Shown here: piece by piece, positions 11,101 through 23,100 of the stretch | Layout of the letters: the number at the start of each line of letters is the position of its first letter | How positions within the stretch are numbered: position 1 is the first letter of the stretch | From: Neoarius graeffei | Taxonomy: Eukaryota; Chordata; Actinopteri; Siluriformes; Ariidae | Direction of reading: 5' to 3' | DNA: 64,000 nt | Assembly: GCF_027579695.1 (NCBI RefSeq) | Contig: NC_083579.1 | Location: 67,280,871-67,344,870 of the forward strand | The notes under the pieces: model-generated | The model's database searches: none | The model's input: the letters and a program-made list of their open reading frames with translations, nothing else | What the model was told of the DNA's origin: nothing | Made by a program: the position numbers and the translations under genes

Positions 11101-14100
11101 ATTTGGTACAAAATCAGAATCCAGGAAAGTCTGAGTCTTTAAGAAGCAAAGATGGGCCAAGGAGCTCCAGTTTGTCGTCAAATGTGTGTGAGAATTTATA
11201 AAAGAAAAATAGGAAGCGATGGTTCACTCTCTATGGTGCATAATATCATTAAACGATTCAAGGATGCTGGAGGAATTTTGGTGTGTAAAGGGCAAGGGCA
11301 CAAGCCGAAGCTGAACACCTGGGATCTCTGATCATTCAGACGGCACTGCATCAAGAACGGTCATTTATCTCCAGCTGATATAACCACACGGGCTCAGGAT
11401 TACTTTGGCAAACCTTTGTAAAACCTTAACATATGGAGTTGCATCCATAAATACCAGTTAAAACTTCACTGTGTAAAAAATGAAGCCTTATGTTAATTAT
11501 TCTGAAGCACCATTTACTTCTCTGGACTCCGAGGTATCTAGAATGGACAATCATACAGTGGAAAAATGTATTGTGGTCGGATGAAGTATTCTTAAAGGAG
11601 ATGCGCAGAACCTTTTATTTTTAAGTAAATTTCTGAGTGGATAGAATCTCAATCCTTGACTCTTGTATGCTGCATAAATAGGAATTAAAAAATATATATT
11701 TTTGAGAGTTAAAATTGACCACAAAGTTGGCATTCGAGCTGCCCCGCTGAGCCAGCCAGCAGAATGTGTGACGTCACAGCGGTAACCGGTTTTAAGGCCG
11801 AGGCCTTTTACAGCTACAGACCAAAGTCATATAAATAAAAAAAAATTCATGGTAAAAGTAAGAAATACTGTTACTGACTTGCTCAACTAAGACTGATTTG
11901 ACTTCATTGACTGTGGGTTGAGACTTATTAAAACAGGATAGGTGTTATAACTTATGCAATGTCCATGCATGCATTTTCACTGATGAAACGTAAAAGGCTA
12001 ATTAAATAATCAGATGAACTGAGACGATCACATTCTGAAGCAAATTAAATAATCTTATATCGGTAACTTCAATACAAGTTACATGTATTAATCTAAATGC
12101 AGGTAAACAACAAGTGTTTTTGTTTTGTATCCAAATGAGTCGCTTCTTACCCATCTGTGTTCTTGCTTCTTGAAGGCCGATCTTGTGGCCGATTTTGTTT
12201 TGAAACAATCTGACTTTTTTTAGAAGAAGAAGAAACCTTTATTTGTCACATGCACACTTCAAGCACAGTGAAATTCATCCTTTGCATTTAACCCATCTGA
12301 AGCAGTGAACACATGTGCACACACACCCAGAGCAGTGGGCAGCCACACTACAGTGCCCGGGGAGCAGTCAGGGGTTAAGTACAGTACCTTGCTCAAGGGC
12401 ACCTCAGCCCAAAGCCGCCCCACATCAACCTGACTTTCAGTTGTTCGTTCAGTTCTCCGTTCATTCGCTGCTTCCACGCAAGGGCGAGGTATTGCTGCTG
12501 AGGCAAGCATATCCAGCGGAGAAATCAGACGGCTGGTCCACTCATTTTCCATTTTCTCCATACTGAGTACAGGTAGTCGTCGACTTACGACCTATGCGAC
12601 TTACGACCGATCAACTTTACGACTGTCTGGTTATGACTGGCAAGTGTTTCCCAGCTGAGCTAGCTGAGCGTACGACAGTTTCCGCCCCAGCTCCCGGCAG
12701 CGCCCAGCATCCAGCTAGTGTTGCCAGATACTGCTGATGGTTTCCAGCCCAAAATATGTTCAAAATGCACTTAAAACCGCCCAGTCTGGCAACACTGCAT
12801 CCAGCCTCTTCTCTTATGTGTGCAGTGTTTCGCTGGACAAACAACGAGCGAGCTACAGCGCGCGTACGGCTTAACCAGATCTTGTGCTATAACGTGCGCA
12901 GCTGGTAATCAAAGTAACTTTTCTGTTCTGTTACACTGTTCTGTGTCCATTGTCCAAAATGAAAAGTTAGTTTTCAACTGTTCAGCTAAAAAAAAAAAAA
13001 GTAATTAAAACGATTGTTGTTGAAATGATGTTTGCAATTTATTTATAATCAAAAACTGATGCAGGTGGATGAAAGAGTAATAGTGTGATAAAGTACTATA
13101 CTAGTACTACTGAGTGATGAAGTCCTAGTGAATGCTTGATAAGTAGACAATAATAAATAATTAGGTGTATTTTTTGGCACGCAGTGTACGCGCGTACTTT
13201 GGCTCAAAATAATAGTACCGGCAAGAAACAAAAGTTACTTTCACCCCTGAGTATGCAGTGTTTGACTTAAACCAAATAATGAGCCAAGGTAATGAAATAA
13301 GAAAATGTTGATAAAATAAGACTTTAAGATTATTACAATATCACTACACATCACAATATACTTGCGTTCATCTAACATAGGCCGACTTACGACCAGATCG
13401 GTTTACGACCGGTCAGTTGTAACCAAACGCAGTCGTAAGTCAATGACTACCTGTACTCCGCCATTACTGCTCGGCTCAGGCAATTACTAAAACCTGGGAC
13501 GGGACGTCACCGGTTTTAGCAACAACCGCAGGGAGGTCCCTGCCCGAGCGATATGTCCCGTTCCGTCCCAGGTTTTAGCAACAACCCTCGGCTCATGCTC
13601 CAGGAGAACTGGTGCAACTGTGAACTTGCTTTCCTTTTTTTATAGTTTTATTTTCCTTTAATTGTTGGTACTGCACCCTCTTTCAATACGGGCTTATAGC
13701 CAATGCTCAACAGATCAGAGGTCTCGTACGAGTCTTCAGTAAAATGTGCAGAGCAGAGGAGAGACCACTTCATAGGTGCCCAGTGTGCCCGTGAACTGCT
13801 TGCAAAACGTGTCCAAATCTTTGCAGTTTGAACATTCCTGGGCCATGAATACAACGTAAATTCACCTTTTGTCATGTTGCTGGACCCGCCAGCAACACAT
13901 CTATATGGCATGGTGATAAATTGGCTCAAAATGGAGGCTCAGGGTTGCAGTCAGCTCTGTTTTAGTATAGCGGAAATGGCGATGAGACCGATAGATTTCC
14001 TGCTGTGACGTCATGGATGTCAAGGTCATTCACTCAGACCGCTACCTATATGAATCACTTTAATCGTAAAAATTCATCTCATCTCATTATCTCAAGCCGC

Positions 14101-17100
14101 TTTATCCTTCTACAGGGTCGCAGGCAAGCTGGAGCCTATCCCAGCTGACTACGGGCGAAAGGCGGGGTACACCCTGGACAAGTCGCCAGGTCATCACAGG
14201 GCTGACACATAGACACAGACAACCATTCACATTCACACCTACGGTCAATTTAGAGTCACCAGTTAACCTAACCTGCATGTCTTTGGACTGTGGGGGAAAC
14301 CGGAGCACCCGGAGGAAACCCACGCGGACACGGGGAGAACATGCAAACTCCACACAGAAAGGCCCTCGCCGGCCCCGGGGCTTGAACCCAGGACCTTCTT
14401 GCTGTGAGGCGACAGCGCTAACCACTACACCACCGTGCCGCATCGTAAAAATTGCTGTATTAAATTTATTGTTAATACTTAACCATTCTTGAGGTCTCAA
14501 GGCATTTATAAACAAAGTGAGGCCATGGTTCTGTGTATATGCTTTAAGTATTCCAAATCTTTTTTGTAAGAAATGGATGTGCTCTGCCATGTGCTCTGGA
14601 CCAGATGAAAAGGACCATTCAGACTGTTACCAGCAATAAGTCCAAAAGTCAGGGTCTGTCACGGTATGGGGTTGTTGGTGCCCTTGGCAAAGGTAACTTG
14701 CACTTCTACATTAAGAGGTTTAGAAGAAGCTTTTAAATTGTCACTTGTATACAAGAGCACAGCAAAATTTCCTTTGCATTTAACCCATCTGAAGCATTGA
14801 ACACACATGCAAGTGAGCAATGAGTGCACATGTATACTCTGAGGAAGACGACAGTCGTACGTCGAAACATGTCAGGTAAACAAACCTAAAAACTAGATGT
14901 CTGATTGATTAAAAAAGAAAAAAAAACTAACTAGTGAGCAGGTATGCTACAGTACCCAGGCAGCAGTTGGGTGCCTTGCTCAAGGGCACTTCAACCATGG
15001 ATGCAGAGGGAGCGGAAAGTGCTGTTTGTTCACTCTCTCTCCCCCCATTTTTCCTACCAGTCCAGGGAATCAAACCGACGACCCTTTGGGCCCAAGGCTG
15101 CTTCTCTAACCATAGCTGCCCCCATTTTGGTGTAACATTTGCTGCCTTTCAGGTGACCTCTTTACCAGGGATATTCAACAAGACAGTGCAAAACCACACT
15201 CTGTACACGTTACAAAGGCATGGCTGTGGAAGGAGAGGGCGCCTGTCCCCTCTGTCCCCAATAGAGAATGTGTGGCAAATTTTGAAACGAAAAATATGAC
15301 CAGGTACCTTTTTATACCTTTTCGCAGGAAAAATGGGACAAAAATGACATCTGCAATACTTCAGCACTTGGAGTCTACAGTCCTTAAACATCTTAATGTT
15401 ATCAAAAGGAAAGCAACATTTTATAAAGTGGTAAATGCTTTATTGTCGCAGCTTTTTTTTTTTTTTTTATAAATATGTTGCAAGAATCTCATCTCATCTC
15501 TAGCCGCTTTATCCTGTTCTACAGGGTCGCAGGCAAGCTGGAGCCTATCCCAGCTGACTACGGGCGAAAGGCGGGGTACACCCTGGACAAGTCGCCAGGT
15601 CATCATAGGGTTGACACATAGACACAGACAATCATTCACACTCACATTCACACCTACGGTCAATTTAGAGTCACCAGTTAACCTAACCTGCATGTCTTTG
15701 GACTGTGGGGGAAACCGGAGCACCCGGAGGAAACCCACGCGGACACGGGGAGAACATGCAAACTCCACACAGAAAGGCCCTCGTCGGCCACGGGGCTCGA
15801 ACCCGGACCTTCTTGCTGTGAGGCGACAGCGCTAACCGCTACACCACCGTGCCGCCCTGTTGCAAGAATCAAAATTGAAATGTTTATTTGGGGGAAAAAT
15901 AATTCATGAGGTAAAACATCAGATGATGTACTGTTTTGAATGGAATATTACAGGTCAAAGATTATTTACAAATCATTTTCAGTTTTAATTTCAACATGCT
16001 ATCCCATTCAACAGACTGCAGCAATGCATTTGTTCAGGAGCAAGCAGGAACTGTAATATTCCCCCATGTCTTCCATTTTTGGTGTTTGAAAGCACAGTGT
16101 ACCAAATCCACAGACGGTAGAATATCCTGGCACAAATACCACATGCACAGTGTATCTGTGTTGCTATCACCTTTCCATATATGTCAGTATAACTTCATGA
16201 AAACACAAAGCCACACACGTTGTCTGCCGCATTCACGGTTCTCTCTCTCTCTCTCTCTCTCTCTCGTGCTTGCTTGCTCCGGCCCCCCCACGCGTTCAGA
16301 GTGGTGGTGTGTTAAACAGTGACTGTTTTTTCTAGTTTTTGGATTCAATTTAGTTCACTGTTTGCTTAAAGCTTAGCTTTTTGTCTGTTGCGCTCAAGTT
16401 TAAAACGGATCTGCGGCTTAGGATGACTCCTAGCCATGCTTAGGGTTATTTTTTTTGTTTATCCAGTCGTAAAGTGTAGATGCTACAAGATCATACTCAA
16501 GTAAAATGCCAAGTATTTACTCCATAACTATTAAAGTTCCCCTTAATTTTCATTCACCAAGGAGGGATTTTAGAAAGAAAATGACTTTGGAGGGAGAGCA
16601 AGCAAGAGTGTGGATACAGGAAAGCAATTTATTAAACTTTTTATTCTTTAGATGTCTGGAAATTACATGGACAGATCATTTCTAACGAACATGCATGGCA
16701 ACATGGAGATCAAAGCAGTGCATTTTCCCCCCCTCTTTTTCTTTAAACCGTTTTTTTTTTTTTTTTTTTTTAGCCAAAATGTCTTTTTTTGGGGGGGGGG
16801 GTTGATTTTGGCGCAAATATTTTCCTTATTTTCAAATCCACTTGCTTAAAGTTTGAAGCTTGAGCTCCAGATTGAGGATGTTAATGTTAAGACCAGTCAG
16901 ATAGGTGTATATTGTGTATGCGGTACTTTTTAAAGGGGGGGGGGGTAATATAGTCTTGTGAATCTCAGTGAGCTAATGGGGAACAGAGGCAGCTTTCATC
17001 ATAGCATGACCTCCAAAGCAAAAGCAAGGTTTTACCCTTCAAAGGCGTGTGCACAAGAACTGTTGTGGGAGATGGAGTTGGGGAATGTGTTAAAAGCAGA

Positions 17101-20100
17101 TAATGGATGGATTATTGGCGGAGAGGTGGGAGACAGGATGCAATAAATGTAAAGGCAAGTGGGAGGTGGGTGGATGGATTGAGGAAGAAGGAAAGGGAGA
17201 GAATCCATGTCTTTCGCTTCAGCCTGTTACTAATGATGAAGGCAAAACCCTGATTTTTACCTTCATCAATTTAAACAGCCCCTTAAGGAGTGAAGACTTC
17301 CTCTGCATCTCCTCTACACCACTTTAATACAGAAAGTCAGACTTTAGATGCAACGTGATTGCTCATTTTGCAAATGTATGCATGAAATGTAAATCTGTAT
17401 TTATGATTAAAGCAGTGAATTTCCACTCATGTCAGGCGGCGTGTATATTGGGTTCATTATTCCCCGTGTTGAAAACTATATCGCAAACGTGAACTGCATT
17501 CCTAATCCAGTTTTATCAGTTATGCCATGTCCTCATTTCAGTGTTTCTAGCCTTTGAAGATGAAACCCTTTCATCTAGTTACTGAAAAACTCTCCAGAGT
17601 TGACCGACTAAAGCGGATCCTCACCTCTGTCCAGCAAAAACATCAGCTATTAAAATGGAATCAGAAAAATGAGGTATGATTATTGAACAGGAGAATGCTG
17701 GGGTGGTGCTAAATTCCCTTGAATTCAGGGGATTGCATTGTATGAAATATCCAGCACTAGCCCAGGGAGGTGACCTTTTTAAAAACTCTGCTCTACTATT
17801 GCCAGCAGCTGACAGACAGGGAGGGGTCTGTCTGACATCACCTTTCCAATACTTCGAATTAACCTATTTTGGCTTGTGTGCCCATAAACAATATACAGGT
17901 TTTAAAATGATTTACCACTTTGGCTGCTTTCTTCATATGTCTTTCTGCATGAGCTGACTGCTTATGTAGCCTCACACCCCTTATCAGGAGTTAATCCAAA
18001 TATATTAAGTCAGTAGTGTACACTTCTCTGTGGCAGCACTGTATTTGGAGAATGTGGTACAGGAATGAGGATGTTGATGGGAGGTGTGAAGAAGTCAATG
18101 GCATTGCTATGGTTTCGTAGTTAGTGGAGTCAAAGAGGGTTTTTTGCTTTTTTTGGGGGGGGGTTGTACCCTGCCTGTAGTAGCGTTTAGGGTGTGGCAT
18201 CAGACAAGTTGGAGGACTTTTATTTCCCAGTCTGTTAAGTCTTGGTGGATGCCAGCTGTCCTTTTATTGATTAATTTGTATTGTTTTTATATTAACTATT
18301 TTTTTTTTCCTCATCTCATTATCTCTAGCCGCTTTATCCTGTCCTACAGGGTCGCAGGCAAGCTGGAGCCTATCCCAGCTGACTCCGGGCGAAAGGTGGG
18401 GTACACCCTGGACAAGTCGCCAGGTCATCACAGGGCTGACACATAGACACAGACAACCATTCACATTCACAACTACGGTCAATTTAGAGTCACCAGTTAA
18501 CCTAACCTGCATGTCTTTGGACTGTGGGGGAAACCGGAGCACCCGGAGGAAACCCACACGGACACGGGGAGAACATGCAAACTCCGCACAGAAAGGCCCT
18601 CGCCGGCCACGGGGCTCGAACCCGGACCTTCTTGCTGTGAGGCGACAGCGCTAACCACTACACCACCGTGCCGCCCGTTTTCTTCTTCTGAGTAATGATT
18701 TGATTCAATTAAATTCTGATTCAAGGTACCACCTTGGGATTATTATCCCCCCCACCATTGTGATTCGATTTTTATTTATTCATTTTAAATACCTAAAACC
18801 TGTTATTAATCTAAAGGCATTTTCACTTCATCACTTGCGTGATTTGAACCTTCATTTACACATTGCAGTTTTATCCTGCCCTGGCCTTGTGTTTGTGCAC
18901 ACACAGCTGTTGGGTGGATGAGACTCTGCCCTGCTGGTGATAACATCAGCAGTGGCCTGTGGTGCAGAAAGCATTAGCCTTTGCAAAGCTCTGGATTATT
19001 ACTGGGTTGGTGGTGTTACCACTACATGCAGCGATCCCCAGGTGTCAAGCTATGCGTGTGCTGGGCTGGGGCTCTGTAGACAGCTCAGGCTGATTCTTAT
19101 CTCTCCCTTCCAAACCCATCTGTCCTTGAGATGTTAATGTGTGAAGGATGCATGTTAGAAGATTTATAATGGAAAAATTCAACTATCTGAAGGCAGTGGA
19201 ATAGTATGCAGGCTGAGATTATACCTTTTTACCTTTTGTGGAGAACTTTTTTGGGAAAAAAATTTCACTCTTATTCTTTCTGTCCAGGTTGTGAGGATAT
19301 CGTTGTGGAGAGCATCTCTCTGGAGTCGCTGATCTCCATTCTGAAGTGGAGTTCTCAGCCATACGGCTCAAAATGGGTCCACAGACAAGCCGTGCATTTC
19401 CTTTGTGAGGAGTTCAGCCAGGTCATGACCTCAGATGTGCTCTATGAGCTCACCAAGGATCAACTGCTTACAGTTATTCAGTCAGACTACCTGCAGGTAC
19501 GGCTGTATGGCTTTCCCCTCTCTGATGACCATGGCATATAAAAGCTCACCTTGTAGGCTGAGATAAAGTTGAAACATTTAAACCTTAGTTTTAAATTGGG
19601 TGGCTGGTTTGATTTATATATGTTGACCTAAAGTCTCACATTTCCATTTCAAATACACACTCTACATTGTATTGTCACACTTAAGCTTAGTGAGTGATGT
19701 CAGTAAATAACCTCCATTTCAGTGGACCAATCACTTTTTTGACATTGAAAGGAGGATGTTGTGGGACATGGAAACTTTTACCTACCAAACCTGTCCAAAG
19801 TTCACTAATCCTAGTGTTATGAACCATGAGGAACATGGCAGTATAAAACTGTTCAAGATGCACAAGTCCTTTCTGTTTACCTGGTGATTAACTGTTAAAA
19901 CTACCTTGAATTTAGTAGCCTGCTAGCTATGTTGGTTAATATTCGTGTTATTAGGCTATACTTTGTGGCAAGGACATGAGTTTTTCCAAATTGTCTCTCT
20001 CTAGCCGCTTTATCCTGTTCTACAGGGTCGCAGGCAAGCTGGAGCCTATCCCAGCTGACTATGGGTGAAAGGCGGGGTACACCCTGGACAAGTCGCCAGG

Positions 20101-23100
20101 TCATCACAGGGCTGATACATAGACACAGACAACCATTCACACTCACATTCACACCTACGCTCAATTTAGAGTCACCAGTTAACCTAACCTGTATGTCTTT
20201 GGACTGTGGGGGAAACCGGAGCACCCGGAGGAAACCCACGCTGACACAGGGAGAACATGCAAACTCCGCACAGAAAGGCCCTCGCCGGCCACGGGGCTCG
20301 AACCCGGACCTTCTTGCTGTGAGGCGACAGTGTTAACCACTACACCACCATGCTGCTCCAAGTGAGCATTTATTTAAAAAAAAAAAAAATCCATGAAGAC
20401 TAACCAGTTGCTTAATGTTTCTGTTGATAGAAATTTTAATAACGGCAGTGTTTTTAATCACATGCTCTAATTTGCAGTTTGTGGTATAGTGTTTTCCAAA
20501 CATCTGAAAGCATTTAAATGTGTCTGTTTTTACATTCGTTTCTAATTATGTGCATTTCATTACAAATCATGATACAATACCAGTCAAAAGTTTGGACACA
20601 GCTTCTAATTCAATGTTTTTACTTTATTTTTATTAAGACACTTCATGTCTTAAAGTAATGATGGATGCCGTTTCTCTTTACTTCGTTGAACAGTTCTTGG
20701 CGTAAGATGGATTACTGCAGTTGTGGAATAGGGTTATTTACTGCATTTTAAAAAAAAAATATTTACTATTTACTGTTTTTGATCTCAAACTCATTTCAGA
20801 AGGCAAGAAATTGTACTAATTAACTTTTGATGAGGCACTTGTTAATTGAAAAGCTTTCCAGGTAACTACCTCATGAAGCTGGCTAAGATAACGCCAATAG
20901 TGTGCAAAGTGTCCTCAAGGTAAACGGTGGAGACTTTTTGAAGAATCTAAAATATCAAACATATTTTGTTTAACACTTTTTGGTTTACCACATAATTCCA
21001 TACATGTTCCATGTGTTTATTTCACAGTTTTGATGTTTTCAGTATTGTTCTATGATGTAGAAAATGGTCAAAATACAGAAAAACTTATTGAGTAGGGGTG
21101 TACAAACTTTTGACTGGAGCTGTATGTACATGAATTTCAGCGTTTGTTACTCTCTTCTCCCCACCCACCCCCCTTTTTGGTTTAATGACAGAATGCTGCT
21201 GTGGACTTCACAAGTTTGTGTAAAAGCTGATGATCCATGTTGGAGCAAATCCATGTTGTCTGAGGCCAAGTTTACATTAGACCGTATCTGTCTCGTTTTC
21301 TTCGCGGATGCACTGTCTGTTTACATTAAAACGCCAGGAAACGGGAATCCGCCAGGGTCCACGTATTCAATCCAGATCGTGTCTGGTCCGGTGCTGTGTA
21401 AATATTGAGGATACGCTGTGCTGAGCGTCGTCATTGGACAACGTCACTGTGACATCCACCTTCCTGATTCGCTGGCGTTGGTCATGTGACGCGACTGCTG
21501 AAAAACGGCGCGGACTTCCGCCTTGTATCACCTTTCATTAAAGAGTATAAAAGTATGAAAATACTGCAAATACTGATGCAAATACTGCCCACTGTGTAAT
21601 GATGATTGTCTTTAGGCTTGCCATCCTTCCACTTGCAAGTGGTAAGTGACGCGCATACCCGATATGCACTGAGAGCACACACACAGCGGCTCAGTCCCGA
21701 ATTACTGCTCGTGCACTTCACTCGCACGCTCTGTGAGGTGCGCACTCCGGCCCTGCGCAGCCTCCAGAGGGCACTCGCTGTTCAGGGCGGAGTGATTTGG
21801 AGCGCAGGATGCCTGCGGAGCCGAGCGTATCCGTGTATTGGCGTTGCTGTGTGCACGCGAATCGTGTATTGGCGTTGCTGTGTGCACACTAATCGTTTTA
21901 AAAACGTTAATCTGATGATCCGCTGATACGGTCTAATGTAAACCCCACCTGAATATGTACGTCAATGGAAGGGATTAGACTCGAGGAAAATCTGACCTTT
22001 TGTACAAAGTTGACATGATCAGTGTCCTTGATTGATTGCCTACATTTAAATAGTAACTTAGAAATAAATATTCTACAACTATTTCCTGCATCCCCTTTCA
22101 TTTTAAATATTTTCAGAATTTTAAGACTTTCTTTTTATTTCCAGTTTTAAATTAGTTTTTTTTTTTGGGGGGGGGGGAGAAACACCTTCCCCTCCCCACA
22201 CCCAGAATCTCCAGTGTTGTGGTATTTCCCACATTACAATGGGTGCAGTATAATGGTGAGCTGATGACCCATTTTCCTATTTTAATTACTGTGCATCTCC
22301 AAGAGACAATCTGTCTGTACTACATGGATACTAATGCAAAAAAAAAAAAAACCCTCTCATTTTGTAGTGGACTCATTTCAACCACTTTGAGTTAGGGCTT
22401 AAATACAGATTTGAAACCCCTTTTAAATTTCTCATGTAAACGGGCTAGTAAATTACAAGGTCTATTCATGCAAAGATGTCTGCTGTTTTCAAGTATTCAA
22501 GGTAGGTCACAGGGCCAGACATTCAGTACATGGAGGAGCCACTGTGCGAGTTTAAGTGGTGTCTCTGCTTCAGTCTGTCATTAAAGTCTCAAATCTTTCA
22601 GGGCACCTTTTGTGAAATGAGTGTGGTGGTAATCCTGTGCTGTGCTGTGCTTCGCGGTCTCCACCGCCCTCTCTTTCACAGGCGAGCGAGCAGGACATTT
22701 TGAAGTATGTGATTAAGTGGGGCGAGCACCAGCTCATTAGGAGGATGGCTGACCGAGGTGAGATTGCTGTTCCCATTGACCCTCATGCACTGCATATTTT
22801 CACCTCTCACACATGCCCTCTTAGAGTCATAAAGCACACCAATGACCGATGTCGTTATGGTCATAGGGATGTGTTCCGATTAAGGCATGTACTATACGGT
22901 ACACAGACGTCGGATAGCGTTTGTGTAATGGCATTTTCTGTGTGTGCGTCAGAGCCCAATCTACTGAGCGGTACAGCTCACAGTGTGAATAAGCGTGGAG
23001 TGAAAAGAAGAGATCTGGATATCGAAGAACTGAAAGAGATTTTGTCTCCTCTGCTGCCTTACATCCGCATGGAGCACATTCTCCCAGCCAATAGTGACAT

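Larger units (their letters stand above)
11592..14547. mobile_element. THAP-coding DNA transposon relic inserted in the Tc1 relic
   Basis: The left terminus TTAAAGGAGATGCGCAGAAC and the inverted right terminus (reverse complement TTAAAGCATATACACAGAAC) match at 16 of 20 positions. The Tc1 host carries GTATTC, possibly AAGTATTC, on both sides (11584-11591 and 14546-14553), so the target duplication is 6 to 8 bp. TTAA also stands at both ends, so a Kolobok-type TTAA duplication cannot be excluded. A THAP domain lies inside on the minus strand. P and Kolobok superfamilies both use THAP domains; I cannot decide between them. A TA-flanked transposon and SINE sequences are nested within. Confidence 0.7.
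10834..16019 (+). mobile_element. Old Tc1-like transposon relic, split by nested insertions
   Basis: The left end follows TA with a degraded form of the ACAACCCCAATTCC terminus seen at 41895. Tc1 coding remnants read in order on the plus strand: helix-turn-helix region (about 11150-11400, HNIIKRFKDAG), the WSDE motif at about 11572-11583, then after the insertion VTVWGCW (about 14655-14680) and SPIENVWQILKRKI (about 15255-15299). The right end is very diverged, so the limit near 16019 is approximate. The THAP-bearing element, a tRNA-headed SINE at 14716-15131 and a SINE at 15489-15857 lie inside it. Confidence 0.7.

Noticed and set aside
14102-14590. Long frames through SINE copies (here and at 15421, 18264, 45010, 49681, 51906, 54407, 59470, 60328, 62890 and others)
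   Set aside because: All are translations of the same tRNA-headed SINE in either strand; the repeated pattern [20 protein letters not shown] and its reverse frame reflect the SINE, not genes.
17559-17672. Possible small exon (MKPFHLVTEKLSRVDRL...) ending at GTATGA
   Set aside because: Open for only about 38 codons, no family recognised, and inclusion would break the order of btbd7 exons 2 and 3, which join perfectly without it.
21482-21926. Frames in the GC-rich stretch at 21.5-21.9 kb
   Set aside because: They lie wholly inside the TIR element at 21264-21949 and have no recognisable domain.
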